From: Polytrichum commune
Taxonomy: Eukaryota; Streptophyta; Polytrichopsida; Polytrichales; Polytrichaceae
Assembly: GCA_950295325.1 (NCBI GenBank)
Contig: OX485803.1
Coordinates: 9,610,001-9,674,000, forward strand
DNA: 64,000 nucleotides
Direction of reading: 5' to 3'
The notes under the pieces were generated by a model. The model ran no database searches. It was not told the DNA's origin and saw only the letters and a program-made list of their open reading frames with translations. Position numbers and translations under genes: made by a program. Each line of letters starts with the position of its first letter. Positions within the stretch are counted from its first letter, which is position 1. Below, piece after piece: positions 25,821-38,043 of this stretch.

Positions 25821-26775
25821 TCAGGTTTCCTAAGTTAATATTAGTTATCTCATTTCATGTTGTTTCCTGAGATCTTTCAGGCCTACCATAGAGGCCTCTC
25901 TATTCTGACACACAAATAATCCACCTTCCTTCAAATACTGCCACGTGTCGTGTTACCATTGGTGAAACCCACTCACATCCTACATGGAAACTGCATTCAA
26001 CACTCGTAAAGATGATATAGTGCCCCATCTACGGTAACAGACAGTCAACGGATGACGTTTGTGTGAACCTTGTTACTTATGATTTCTCTCCTCGTTCTTT
26101 TTCTTTTTTATCTCGCCATCATTTTGAAGGTCCAAACACGTTGAGGAACTTGAGCAAAGTGATATGCCTCTTTGCATGCAGGGATCGAATCACCATGCTC
26201 TCCTAATTGTGGGCAAACACACATTGGAAATCTACAAGATAATAAAGTTGTATGTTCCCTCCGAAATCCATATTACATAAAAGAGATGCGTTGTTTTGTG
26301 GGGATTTTGTTACATCACTAAGATTGAATATATCATCAGTTGTGGAGAAACACAACATGTTTATTCTCGGTTGCCGGTTGAAATACTCTCATTCTAAGGT
26401 AAGTGCCAAGTACAACTTTAGCAATGTTATGTTGGTGGTGAGCATAATTTTAGGAAGAAGTTGTAAATTCAAGAAGGGGTCGGTTGACCACCACTCTAAT
26501 CAAATCCAATCACTTGTATCTGTAACCCAAGAGGTCATTTCTCATCATAACAATATTTCATGTTTTAAGTTCCTTTTCTAATGTGGCAAGTTGCCAACAA
26601 GGGGAATAAGAGTAACACCAAACTTTTTAAGGACTGGCATGAACTATTAGCGTTCACTCATTGGATAGTGTTGTTAACCAATTGGTGCCTCCCATCAGTT
26701 AGGTCACACACCATGTTCTTGGGGACGTATTATTTCCTCACACAAGTACAAATGTGGTATATTGTACTATCTCTA

Positions 26776-27060
26776 CTCCCTCTGTCCCAAAATGATTTCC
26801 ATATTCCTAACTTTGGCAAGATTAAGGCCCGCTGACCATTGACCAAATAATTGTAAGTATGACTCTTAAAATAAATAAAACAACAACTACTCCGAAACGG
26901 CCTCCGAAGCTACGGTGTCCAAAGACTTCTCAATGATGAAAGTTTGGTACGAAAGTATTTGACTTTGAGCCTCAAATTTCTAGCCGAACAAATAAATTGG
27001 ATAATCATTTTGGGACAAAAAAAAATGAGAGGTAGGACAATCATTTTGGAATGGAGGGAG
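26776..27060. mobile_element. Stowaway-like MITE (Tc1/mariner type)
   Basis: The 285-bp element starts CTCCCTCTGTCCCAAAATGA and ends with the inverted equivalent TCATTTTGGAATGGAGGGAG, flanked on both sides by the dinucleotide TA. Terminal motif, length and TA duplication are those of plant Stowaway MITEs. It has no coding capacity. Confidence 0.92.
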
Positions 27061-27386
27061 TACCATTTATCCTATTTATATGCGAGTAATTATTATAATT
27101 TCTATCTTTATATTCAACAATCCCTGATTATGAGGGGAAACTCTCTTTTTTCCCATATTAATTTTATATACTTTTCAAAAATACAATGTCCAAAAATTTG
27201 GTATTTCCTCAAAGAGTTTAATTAGTTGCCTAAGTGGTAAAGGTGCTATGGTATGCATGACACGGCCCTCTCACAGCAATCAAGTTTTGTCAAAAGCTTG
27301 ACAACAAAAGGACTTTGCAAGGAAGCACTTTGCAAGGAAGCACTTGGAAATTCTGACAACTATCATAAAACAATTAGGGTTCATAA

Positions 27387-27409
27387 CCCTAAACCCTAAA
27401 CCCTAAACC
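27387..27409. repeat. Interstitial telomere-type repeat
   Basis: Three CCCTAAA units and a partial fourth. This is the plant telomere repeat, here far too short to be a telomere. Such short tracts also occur in plant promoters as telo-boxes, but no gene follows. Confidence 0.85.
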
Positions 27410-27719
27410 TCCTCAAAGGTTACACATAACAATGAGTTTTCAATATTCATAGGTATAGTAACAGGCTTGGAAATGTCTTCAATCTACAAAACGATGGTTG
27501 ACAAGAGTGACATCTTAAATTTCAATTAATATTGTAACTAGTGAAATATATAATGGTCACTTTCACTTCAGTCGATATGGATATTGCCATGTCCTTTCAA
27601 TTATGCAAATTATTTAACCGGAGTACTATAAACTAAAACCGTGTTTTTTGGGCTAAAACTTCCGCATTTATAGTCAATGTCCATCATGCACGGTAAAGCT
27701 TGCAGACCTTGGACAACTA

Positions 27720-28145
27720 ACCAATTAATTCAACCATAAGTTAACTAGTTGCCTTTCGTAATTATAGTTATTCTAAATTAGGTCTGTCAAAAAATCTAGT
27801 TAACTAAGGTTAAGCGTAATCTGTTCATGGAATTTTGTTGTAGTGTTGTAGTGCCACTACATTAGTGTGTTATTTGTGTTGGTGGTGTACATGGAGGTTG
27901 TTTCAGAGCCCAACAGTGTGAGTGATCATATAAAGGCGTTTCTTGATGATCCTCAAAGGCCCGAGCATATTAAAGACCCTCCACTAAAGCAAAACAAGAG
28001 GCGAACTTCTTCGAATATATAACAATACTCATATTTTGTCTAGTTAATTATAGTTGTTCTTGAGTTTGGTCTTACATTTTTCTAGTTAACTATAGTTGAT
28101 CCTTGAAATGTATTGAAAAAAATCTAGTTAACTATAGTTATTTTG
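27720..28145. repeat. Cluster of CTAGTTAACTATAG palindromic motifs
   Basis: The palindromic core TAGTTAACTA or a close form occurs at about 27,738, 27,800, 28,041, 28,100 and 28,127, several times followed by AGTT. The outer copies sit next to related 'ggtctg' blocks, so this may be a small palindromic element about 0.4 kb long with internal copies of its end motif. No target duplication was established. Confidence 0.45.
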
Positions 28146-29665
28146 GCCAAGGTCTGAAAGCTTTTTCATGACATATATTCCTGCACAGTAATACTAACTC
28201 ACTTTCACAAACTAGCTTACTTGCTGCCATTGTATATTACAAAGTAGAGTAGGGGTGCCCATAACCGATCACTTAAGAGATTCTACACTAGGTATGGAGA
28301 GGTATAAGGCAGTGCAGATTTTTTCCCATGTAGGAAGATAGAAATTAGGAGGATTGTGATTTTTTCCGTAACTATATTTTAAAAATTGAAATCACTGTGA
28401 ATTTGTGAAGTCGAAAGTTGGCATGAACATATTACCAATATCTAGTCTACGAGTCTACGATAACCGCTCATTCCTCAACACTTTGGCACTCAAAACAATG
28501 ACATGTGTCATGGCACTATTGGTTCCAACCTGACCAAAATTAAGTCCCAACCTAATCGGAATTACGATATTCTATAGATTATTTTGACAATTATATATGC
28601 CAGAATAACTAAAGCAAGTTGGGATGATGATATTTGAAAACTCATCCATAAGAAGTGTCAATAGAAAAGTTACGATGGTGACGAAAAAATACCATATGAC
28701 ACTAAATACAATATTTAGTGTCATCACAACACATGGCAATTCTCACATGTACATACCACAAAGTAAACCACATTCCATAAATCTGACTACATTATCACCT
28801 TGGTTCATACTTTGGGGCGGGGGGAGGGGGGGGCAACTCAAAGAGCAAGGCGTCTAGCCCTTGCTAAAAGTAGGTAACTGATATATTGATAATAAGCATG
28901 AGAGCAAATGTGATGTTCCCCATGATATTCCCATACTAAGAACATCAAAGTCCACTCCCACCTTGTTTTTTCACCATTTTTCATAAATATCCATATTTTC
29001 AAGCCACCTGAGTCCTTTATTATTATTATTATTATTAATAATTTAAAAAAAAAGCTTGATAGGTTTCTGCTCTACTCTAAAACACTAAAATCCTTGAAAG
29101 TTGACCACACAAAATGTGCATAATGATTGGGTTAATTACAAACAATCCTCCATGCATGTGCAGTCCCCCATAGCTCATGCATTTAAGACCATTGATGGGA
29201 ACAATGTTAGGGGGTTTGGTATCCTTTTCCCCCAACTAAGGCCTCATGTGACCTAAGCCACATCTAGTCCAAAAATGTTGATATGGAGCTTTGACTTTGA
29301 TTAAGTCTTTGCAAAGGATATGTGCAAGCAACCAAAGACAATTATGGAACATCTTGTGCACATCACTTCACCCAAGTGCATGAAAGTTAGAGAATTTGGC
29401 ACAAATTGTGCTCAAAGAATACCTATACTTTTGACACGGAATAAGTGCTAAGATACACCTAGGGTAAAGGGGAGGATCACAAGCCCCGTCTATGATTGAC
29501 CGTGTGTTATGTTCGTGTTGGGTACATAATTTGCATATTCGTTTTTTTGGTAAGAAAAGTATTGGATCTCCTTGGGATACTTTATCCATTTTGTCTTGAA
29601 ACACTACAAAGCTAACAACTTCTCCATAACATACGGAGGACGCTAAATACCCCCCCACGAACTAA

Positions 29666-30715
29666 TAGGGATTCCATATTCGGGCGGGGCAGCCCTCCCA
29701 CGAAATTTCTGCCCCCGCCCGGATTTTTTCCAAACCCGCCCGAAAATAGCTGCCCGCCCCGCCCGAAAACGAAAAAAACATTGCTCTTCCATTCTTGAAG
29801 GCAGCTTGACTACAAATCCCATATTGAGTGCACTTCACCTTCAAGGTCTCAAATCCAATATATATGTGCACTTCCACCTAGTAAATAAGGCATTAAATGG
29901 GATTTCATTCCGGAAGGGAAACCATCAACCAAGAATGTAATTAACTTGGAAGTCAAAAAATTAGAAAATCCTCATCAACATTGAGGTTATAATTTTTATG
30001 ACTTACCATTTGAAATTGTCTTCGTCATTCTAAAATGACACTTAAATTTAGTGTGCTGATGTGGTATGTATATTTTATAATATTTTAGATAATTCTGATT
30101 ACTTTCAAGAATATTCATACGCACTTATTCTAATTAAGTGTGATTTAATGTAATTATGTCTAATTAATTCTGATTAATCCTAATTAATCCCAAATAAATC
30201 AAAAAGTATTCTTTCCAAATTAAGTAAGACTAATTAATCCCAAAATTTAATTACTGGAATTAACTCCAATTAAGTCCAATCAATTTCAGTGTGATTTAAT
30301 TAAATCACACTTAATTGAAAACTTGTGACAGTAGGCGGCATTACTAAAATATTATAAAATATACATACTAAATCAGCACACTAAATTTAAGTGTCATTTT
30401 AGAATGACAAAGACAATTTCAAATGGTAAGTCATAAAAATTATAACCTCAATGTTAATGAGGATTTTGTAATTTTATTTGACCTCCAAGTTAATTACATG
30501 CTTCATTGATGGTTTCATTTCCGGAATGAAATCCCAATGAATTGTTTATTTACTAATAGGAAGTGCACTCAATATGGGATTTGTAGGCAAACGGCCTTCA
30601 AGAATGCAACGGCAACATTTTTTTCGAAGTTGGGCGGGGCGGGCAGCAGTTTTCGGTCGGGTTCAAAAAATTCCCTGGAGGCTGCCCCCGCCCGCCCGGA
30701 TCTGACACCCCCATA
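29666..30715. mobile_element. hAT-type foldback element, non-autonomous
   Basis: Arms of about 430 bp are inverted copies of each other across the whole element. Each starts with a TAGGG/TATGGGGG terminus followed by CGGGCGGGGCAGCC-type GC-rich sequence, as in plant hAT elements. The arms share 'aatggtaagtcataaaaa' and 'gtgtcattttagaatgac' (in opposite orientation), and the centre is rich in TTAATTAA-like sequence. There is no coding capacity. No exact 8-bp target duplication was found; sequence outside the ends (acgaacta/tagttcgt) is itself inverted. Confidence 0.75.
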
Positions 30716-30761
30716 GTTCGTACGGGCGAACTTAATGTCCGCCATGAAAATGCTACATTGT

Positions 30762-31119
30762 GAGTTATCCTAAAAGTCAAGTGGCGTTTGAACAAGATAC
30801 CATGTGTTTTGCTTTAATATACTCTTAATTGTTTACTCTAAATAGTTCAAAGATGTAGAAGAGCTTAGTGGCCTCTCATTATTAGGTGTGTAAGAGCTTG
30901 GTGGTCTTCAAACTCATGCACAATTAGTTTAACCGTCACAAAAAACGGCTAAACTAGTTGTGCATGAGTTTGAAGACCACCAAGCTCTTGTACACCTAAT
31001 AGTGAGAGACCACCAAGCTCTTTCAAACTTCATAACTATCTCCAGTGTACAAATAAGAGTACATTAAATCAAAACACATGGTATCTTGTTCAAACGCCAC
31101 TTGACTTTTAGGATAACTC
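30762..31119. repeat. Palindromic terminal block, left copy
   Basis: The block starts GAGTTATCCTAAAAGTCAAG and ends with its inverse. The arms are about 90 bp, and inside is a second palindrome (30,890-31,020; arms with GAGCTTGGTGGTCTTCAAAC). The same sequence recurs at 55,937-56,157 in a shorter foldback. It is either the terminal inverted repeat of the large DNA transposon lying between them or an independent MITE. Confidence 0.7.
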
Positions 31120-32864
31120 CATTAAGAGACCACCAAGCTCTTTCAAATGTCAATGACAAGATCACCTTTGTATGGTTGGATGCATCATATTTTTATTAAT
31201 AATTTTCATTTCATTTTGAAAGGTTTTCTCTTGAAATTCAATTAAAAATCCCAAATCAACACAAAAAATTGGTAAGGGTAAAAGGTGGCTGAGAGTGGCC
31301 AAGGCCCGGGCCTTCTATTGAATAGTAACCCTATGCTAACCCTAAGTTCACCTAGTCTTACTCTTTGCGTTCGTCCCTCCGTGTTTGGTGTTTCTATCGT
31401 TTTTGCTAGGCATCCGTTGTTGCTCTTACCCTGGGAACGTTGTCGTTGCTATTTCCTGACTGCGTTCCTGCTCTCTTGGCTAAGTTTGGTTGCGCTTGTG
31501 CTTCGAGGTGGCTCTTCGAACTGAGGTATTTGCCAATTCGATCTCCTCTTGTTTGGTGTATGTCTACGTGTGTTGAGTTGCCGTTGATGTTCTTGCATCA
31601 AGCTGATTGATCTCTGATCTGCTCTCGGAGGTTTAGGGTGTGAGATGCTTTTGCTTAATCTGCTTGTGCGCCTGCTTCACAAGTTATAATAGGAATATCA
31701 CCTAGGTATCTTTCGATCAGAGCAAAGACTTGAAGAGACTGATTTTGGTGGAGGAGGACCATTTGCGTTCTTCAATTGCCATCGCCATCGCCATCGTTGT
31801 GTTCGGAGCCACTTCGTAGCGTTCATCGACATTGTATTGTTGTTGCCGTTTTTGCCTGGCGCGCTTCTTGGAGCTCCCGGGAGGTGTTGAATTTGTGGCT
31901 TTAGGGATTTTGATCCAAGTTGTCTTCCTCAACTGCGAGCTAAGGCGAGGCTGCCATTGGAGAATCCATTAGTTTTGCAATGCGACATTCACTTTTCTAG
32001 GTACTTATTTTCTCTTTGATTGATTGGATGCGAGAGAGAGAGGTGGAATGATTGAGCAAGTCGAATCATAAGAGGGAAAAGAGATTTGAAGTATTTTTGT
32101 GTCTTTGTGTCTTTGTCTTTGTTTTTGTGTCTTTTTTAGTACAATTTTTTTAGTTCGTTCACAATCTAATGGCTTTTGGGAAAGAAAGTTTTAACGTCAG
32201 CCACAAAATCAATGAATTAAGCTTTCGTGTCCATTTTTGGGTGTGGTGAATCCCTTGGACAAGTACGACCCTTTTTTCTCCCATTTCTACTTCCAATGTA
32301 TCAATGGTGCTGAAATAACAGTTACCTAGGAGGTGCTGCTCTTTTGATCGCCATGATTGGTTATATCAAGAAACCCCAAGTATGTGGATATTGAGTTCGT
32401 TGCATTACAGGGTGGAGCAGACACAAATACCCCTTCATGGAATGTATTAATATTTCATCAAGGTGAGATATTCTCAAATGATTTTGTGTCTTTCTAGTAT
32501 GTACTTGATTTTGATCTTATTTGAGTTAATGCAAGGTGTTGCTCAGCAGTGAGTTGGTTGTGATCAGGTGGTACCTACAATTTACACAGGCGTGAAAGGC
32601 CATAAGATTGTAACTAATCAAGTAAGTTGTGCACTCTTATATTTTCTCATGCTTTTCATACAACATGCAAAGTTTGTTATCTTTGCAAATTTGAAACGTT
32701 ATTGTTTTTTTCCTGAGCTTCTTTTTTTCGTGAGCTATACATGCAACATTATAAAATTTGGCTCCATTATTGATCTTTCACAGTATGATCAATTGAATTA
32801 GTCATTTACCTTTCGTCGTATAGAGTTTAATAACGAGTGTTGTCTTCTTTGCGGGAAATGAGAA
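31120..32864 (+). other. 5' region of the degraded DNA transposon
   Basis: A GC-richer stretch (31,290-31,980) resembles a promoter and 5' untranslated region, with several 'ggtatt/ggtactt' donor-like sites that may mark leader exons. Frames in it are short. No other gene was recognised. Confidence 0.4.
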
Positions 32865-34888
32865 ATGCAGGGTTCAATTCAATCATCCCAACTGCAGCTC
32901 TGGTTCTGGTTGGTGTGGAAGATGGTGTTGAATTTCAAGATTAGGTTGTACTCGGTGGAAGATGATGTTTCACAGCCGGAGCTATTGAGCCCTTTTTTTT
33001 GCCAAACGGGCGACACTTATGCTGATTTGCGCACGCGCTTGGAGAATGGTGGATGCGTGGAGTGGCTTTTCCTTTTTTGGGACTTCCAAGATGAATGTTG
33101 AATCCTCAAGAGGTTTGAGGCCATGAATCATGTGACAGACCATGTCTATGTCATTCCTTCATTGGAGGAAGAAGGTGGACTTCAGAAGTGGTGTCGTCTT
33201 CAAGCGCCGGGTGAAGCGGGGAGCAATGACTTTGCAGTGGAGCCCCAAGTAGAAATTAGGGTTGCTGAAGCTGTCCAACCGTGTGATGTGGACATCTTGC
33301 ACTGCGGTGTTGCTCCGACATTGGAAGAGGCAGATCTGATTGAAGTTCATGAAGAGGAAGAGACTTTGCTGCAATTGACACTTTTATCTGCTAACGTGCT
33401 TGAGAATTACAAGCGGGGTGCTGAGAAGCTGAGAAAGGAGTTGGAGTCCATGGATTTCACTGATCACATGTGGAACCTCAAAACGTACGATCACCATGGC
33501 GTGGCGGTTGTGAAGATATTTTGTGGGGAGTGCAAGAGAAAAATCGGGGGTACAGGTCGTGATCACTCCCGGAGTGCCATACAAAACTTGTTTGCGAATT
33601 TCAAGAAGTCTCACTTGCATTCTGCTCTTCACATCAAGCAGTGGTGTAGAAAGAGGGATATCTTGTACAACAATCACCCGAAGAAGGAGGGCAACTCTAG
33701 CAAACCCATAATTTTGACACCAGCCGATCACATGCGTCTCGTGGAGGAAGGTGTCAGCATTCTTCAAAGTGTGAATGACTCCATCTCGGAAGATGATCAT
33801 CCATTTGTAGTAGTGGGAGATGTGGGGGTTCCTCAGTTGAAGTCCTTTTGGTTCAAGGTGCGTTGCAAAATCGACGGAGAACTAATGTACTTGTGCCCGC
33901 AAAAGGGAAATCTCAAAGCTAATTTAGAGAATCATGTCCATGGGCTCCTTCATACCAAGTGTTGTGAAGATTTGGTAAGGGTAAAAAGTTCTTCAAAGAC
34001 ATCATGTGCATTGAGCTCCGGGAAACGAGGGAGACCTAGCGCAAGGTTGAGAACAACAATTGGAAATCAACGGGACCTGCATTCTTGGTTCAACAATTCG
34101 GGCAGTACAAATTCCGTAACTACAGGCAAATCTCCATCAGGTACGCACTCAGACTCTATCTTGTCATTGTTGTGTTGGGGATTTAGGAAGAAAATCATTG
34201 AGTACGCTGGGAAGTGCTATAGAGTGGATTTATTGCTCAATGATTCAAAGCCTGGATCGTTGTGGATAGCGGAGCCCAACACAACTGCAGATTTTGTATT
34301 CAAAGGCAAGACTGTCGTTGTGAAAGGTTGCTTCCGTCATGTACAATGTAAACGTTTGAGTGGCACAGGAGAACCTTTCACGGATTTCACTTGTTCTTGT
34401 TGCATAGAAATTGAGCAGGCCACTGATTTCAGACTTAGAGTGCTTAGGGAAGGTCATGCTCTTGTTAAGCGCGGTTGCAGGGATACATATTCTGGAAGAA
34501 GGATAGACTACTTGCAATGTACTGAGGTGGCCGCACAGTCTAGGACATTAGCGAGGAAATATCGTGAGGAAAAGGCTAAGCATTGGCTCATGAAGGCTAG
34601 GGTCGCGCAATTGAAAGTAAGTCACCGCAGTCTGAAACTTAGTGCCGTAGAAAATTTTAATAGAAAGGATGTTCTCTCTTTTTGTAACAACATTTTGGCG
34701 GCTCACAGAACCAATGCCTTTGGCGAAAAGCCAACTTTGTGGGACTTCCTTAGGGATGTTGCCACAAACTTGAATCGTGTGAGGCAGGGTCATAGATTGT
34801 CAAAAAATTCAAAATCATTTGCACAAGCTATGAGGATCTATGGTGGGAGGCGAATATGTGATTTGTTTGCTTTGAATTTTGGTGGACC
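32865..34888 (+). pseudogene. N-terminal part of a zinc-finger DDE-type transposase (degraded)
   Basis: A long open frame from 33,123 encodes two zinc-finger-like modules: CGECKRKIGG...SHLHSALH (about 33,523-33,640) and C-x8-C with NLKANLENHVHGLLHTKC (about 33,868-33,963). A basic KRGRPSARLRT segment follows, then a region ending YGGRRICDLFALNFGG. Just upstream and in the same frame, 32,865-33,119 reads as protein (YSVEDDVSQPELL, WDFQDEC) but is cut off by one TGA at 33,100, a likely CGA-to-TGA change. The block stops at the 5-bp target site GGACC (34,884-34,888) of the LTR-type insertion. From memory it belongs to a family of long plant and algal proteins of transposon type; I cannot name the superfamily. 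Confidence 0.7.
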
Positions 34889-35273
34889 TATGAGCCCAAA
34901 ATGGTTGCTCATATTTGTTTTATGTTTAGAATTTACTTAGAACTGCATTTGAAGTTGTTATTGAAACAATTAAAAGTATTAAAAAGAGTGAGGCTTGGTG
35001 TGGAGTTATGTTTTAGGCCTTAGGCTTATTTTGTGTGGTTAATTAGAAGCTTAGTGGCATTGGGGAGTGTTTTGGTTAAGTGAGTAGTGTTTGATGAAGC
35101 AAAGGGAAGGTCCTTGTGTTTAAGTGTTTGAATTGGGATCTATCTTGTTGGTTTAGGGGGTGAGGGTTTAGTGGATAGGATAAGGTCCTACTAAGTAGGA
35201 GAGAGTTTAAGGGGTTTGTGGTTTTGGGTGCCCTCCTTTTTCTCTCTCATCTCTTTTTCTCTTATCTCCTTCT

Positions 35274-35276
<3 letters not shown>

Positions 35277-35314
<38 letters not shown>
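35277..35314. repeat. (TC)n microsatellite
   Basis: About 19 perfect TC units inside the first terminal-repeat copy of the LTR-type element. Confidence 0.95.
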
Positions 35315-35320
<6 letters not shown>

Positions 35321-35390
35321 AGGAGGTTGAGCTCTTAGAGCTCGGAAAAATGCGGGAATTAGGTAGGGACTTAGTTCGGATGCTGATACA

Positions 35391-36005
35391 AGGAGGGAGC
35401 TGCTGGTTCCATTCGGACTGGGTATTAAGGAGGGAGCTCTGTTCTACTCAGACTGTGATGAAGGAGGGAGCTGATGTTCCATTCCGACTGTTGGTATTAA
35501 GGAGGGAGCTCTGTTCTACTCGGACTGTTGGGATTAAGGAGGGAGCTGCTGGTCCACTCGGACTGTTGGTATTAAGGAGGGAGCTCTGTTCTACTCGGAC
35601 TGTTGGGATTAAGGAGGGAGCTGTTGGTCCACTCGGACTGTTGGGATTAAGGAGGGAGCTTCTGGTCCACTCGGACTATTGGTATTAAGGAGGGAGCTGC
35701 TGGTCCACTCGGACTGTTGGTATTAAGGAGGGAGCTGCTGGTCCACTCGGACTGTTGGTATTAAGGAGGGAGCTGCTGGTCCACTCGGACTGTTGGTATT
35801 AAGGAGGGAGCTGCTGGTTCCATTCGGACTGGGTATTAAGGAGGGAGCTCTGTTCTACTCGGACTGTGATAAAGGAGGGAGCTGTTGGTCCATTCGGACT
35901 GTTGGTATTAAGGAGGGAGTTGCTGGTCCATTCGGACTGTTGGTATTAAGGAGGGAGCTACTGGTTCTACTCGGACTGTGGGATAAAGGAGGGAGCTGCT
36001 GGTCC
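35391..36005. repeat. Minisatellite, unit about 37-47 bp
   Basis: About 14 copies of a unit built on AAGGAGGGAGCTGCTGG, then 'tccactcggactgttggtatt'. Unit length varies between copies. The open frames across it are products of the repeat and not genes. Confidence 0.95.
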
Positions 36006-36807
36006 TAAGACCGGGTAGGAGGCCGGGTATGGGAAAATGCTAAGATCACTTATTATGGGGGTTACTTAATTAGAAAGGGGGGGAAGATTTAACTAGGAGT
36101 TCAACTCATTAGTGAGTTAGGGTAGTTTGGCTTCACACAAATTAGAGGGTGGCATAGTATGAGCCCAAAATGAGTGCTCATATTTGTTTTATGTTTAGAA
36201 CTTATTTAGGATTGCATTTGGAGTGTTATTAAAACAATCAAAAGCATAAAAAGAGTGAGGCTTGGTGTGGATTTGTGTTTAGGCCTTAAGCCATTTTGTG
36301 TGGTGAATTAGAAGCTTAGTAACATTAGGGAGTGTTTTGATTAGAGGAGTAATGCTTGATGAGGCAAGGGGAAGTGGCTTTGATTTAAATGTTTGAATTA
36401 GAACATGTTCTTGTTGGTTTAGGGGGTGAGGGCTTAGTGGATAGGATAAGAGCCTACTAAGTAGGAGAGGATCAAGGGGGCTTGTGGGCTTGGGGGGCAC
36501 TCACCTCTTCCCTTCCCTCTTCCATTATCTTCTTGGCTCTCTCTTCTCTCTCTCTCTTTTCTCCCTTGGTGTTCCGTGTGGACGTGGGTGTGGATGTGTG
36601 TGGAGCCAAGGGAGGCACGGAGGAGTGCAAGTTCTCTTGGCGGAGAACTGGGGCCAACCGGTTGCAAAGTTAGTTTTTATGGTTAAGTTTATAATGTTCA
36701 ATATATAGTCTTTAGTTTGTAGTGTTTAGTCACAATATTTAGTTGTGTTAATTAGATATAGATTTAGTTTTAGTTGTGTTGATTAGATATAGATTTAGTT
36801 TAATTCT

Positions 36808-37099
36808 GGTTAAGCCGGTAAGGCTACTGGTTCGACCAGCAGAGAGCTGGGTTAAGCCGGCAAGGTTACTGTTCGGCCAGCAGAGAGCTGGGTTAAGCCG
36901 GCAAGGTTACTGTTCGGCTAGCAGAGAGTTGGGTTAAGCCGGCAAGGTTACTGTTCAGCCAGCAGAGAGCTAGGTTAAGCCGGCAAGGTTACTGTTCGGC
37001 CAGCAGAGAGCTGGGTTAAGCCGGTAAGGCTACTGGTTCGGCCAGCAGAGAGTTGGGTTAAGCCGGGAAGGCTACTGGTTCGGCCAACAGAGAGTTGGG
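36808..37099. repeat. Minisatellite, unit 41-42 bp
   Basis: Seven copies of GGTTAAGCCGGCAAGGTTAC followed by 'tgttcggccagcagagagctg'. It occupies, in the second terminal-repeat copy, the position that a different minisatellite occupies in the first. Confidence 0.95.
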
Positions 37100-38043
37100 A
37101 TGGAGGTCGCAACAGGAGTAAGGGCCATAAGTGTTTGGGTTAGGAGGGAGCTAGGTTAGGGATTAGGTAGGTGGCTAAGTTAGAATTTAGGAAGATAGGA
37201 GGATTAGTATTAGAACTACAATTAGGAAAATCTTATGTTGGCGGGTGGTGACATTGGGGAGTGAGCTGTGGAGTGAATTTGGAGAGGATTTGCTGTGGAA
37301 AATGCTAAGATATTGATAAGAGAGAGAAATGTTTTTTTAACACTTGTATCTTGTCATGGAATAAATTGACGTGCTAATATTGTTGTGAAGCACGATGGTG
37401 GGTTGTTGGCCCCACACAAGGAGAATGGCCTTTGGTTGACAAGTGGGAATTAAGACACTAGAAACTTAATTGCCTCATGGAGTCGACAAGCCATAGCCTC
37501 ACTGAGGTCAAGAGCACCGATGAGGAAACCTTGGCCAGGGCCAAGGTTTCAAGAAGAATATCCTTAAGGGCATGTGTAGCCAAGGCCGTGGGTTGGACCC
37601 TTGAGAAGGCCAATGCCCTACCTATTCAAGATGTTAGCATTAATAAAACATCATGACTTTAAGTAAGGTGGGAGCTCATTGAGATGGAAGTTACATTTCA
37701 TGTTACCACGAGTTTTGGTATGACTCATGTGATTCTCAAAACCATCACCCGGACTAGGACGCTTAAGGGTGGTGGGTTTGGCCTCACACATAGGGGAATA
37801 AGTTTTAGTAAGGAATTGAGTGTGGGGTTGTGAATCAGTGTAGGAGGAAGGGAATAAATAGAGAAGAGCATTTTTCAATGCTTGTACTCGTATTATGGAA
37901 TAAATTGGTGTGCAATGATTGATGGGAAATGTAATGGATTTTTACGAAGTTGGGAAGAGGGAGTTATGTGAACATGAATGTGATCCCCATTCCCTCACCC
38001 GGACTAGGACGCTTAAGGGTGGGTGGTTTGGCCTCACAGGATC

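Larger units (their letters stand above)
25821..29665. other. AT-rich intergenic stretch with small repeats
   Basis: No supported gene. It contains a Stowaway-like MITE, a short telomere-type repeat and a cluster of TAGTTAACTA palindromes (listed separately), a G-rich run near 28,812 and an ATT microsatellite near 29,016. Confidence 0.6.
34889..38038. mobile_element. LTR-type non-autonomous element with repeated termini (fossil)
   Basis: The insertion starts TATGAGCCCAAAAT and ends GGCCTCACA, with near-identical 5-bp flanks (GGACC/GGATC), as for LTR elements. The left terminus recurs at 36,158; the right terminus recurs at about 36,134 (diverged) and 37,750-37,792. It is therefore a tandem of terminal-repeat copies rather than a simple element. 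An AATAAATTG polyadenylation-like block occurs twice, near 37,359 and 37,899. The first copy holds a TC microsatellite and one minisatellite, the second a different minisatellite. There are no gag or pol genes. A related solo copy lies at 39,531-40,930. Confidence 0.65.

Noticed and set aside
25099-25821. 240-residue minus-strand open frame upstream of sulfite reductase
   Set aside because: GC-rich promoter sequence opens frames on both strands; the peptide is low in complexity and has no domain.
27387-27409. Chromosome end
   Set aside because: Only three telomere-type units, embedded in ordinary sequence on both sides.
35350-36008. Open frames of 112 and 71 residues
   Set aside because: They are translations of a minisatellite with variable unit length, which would change frame between units.
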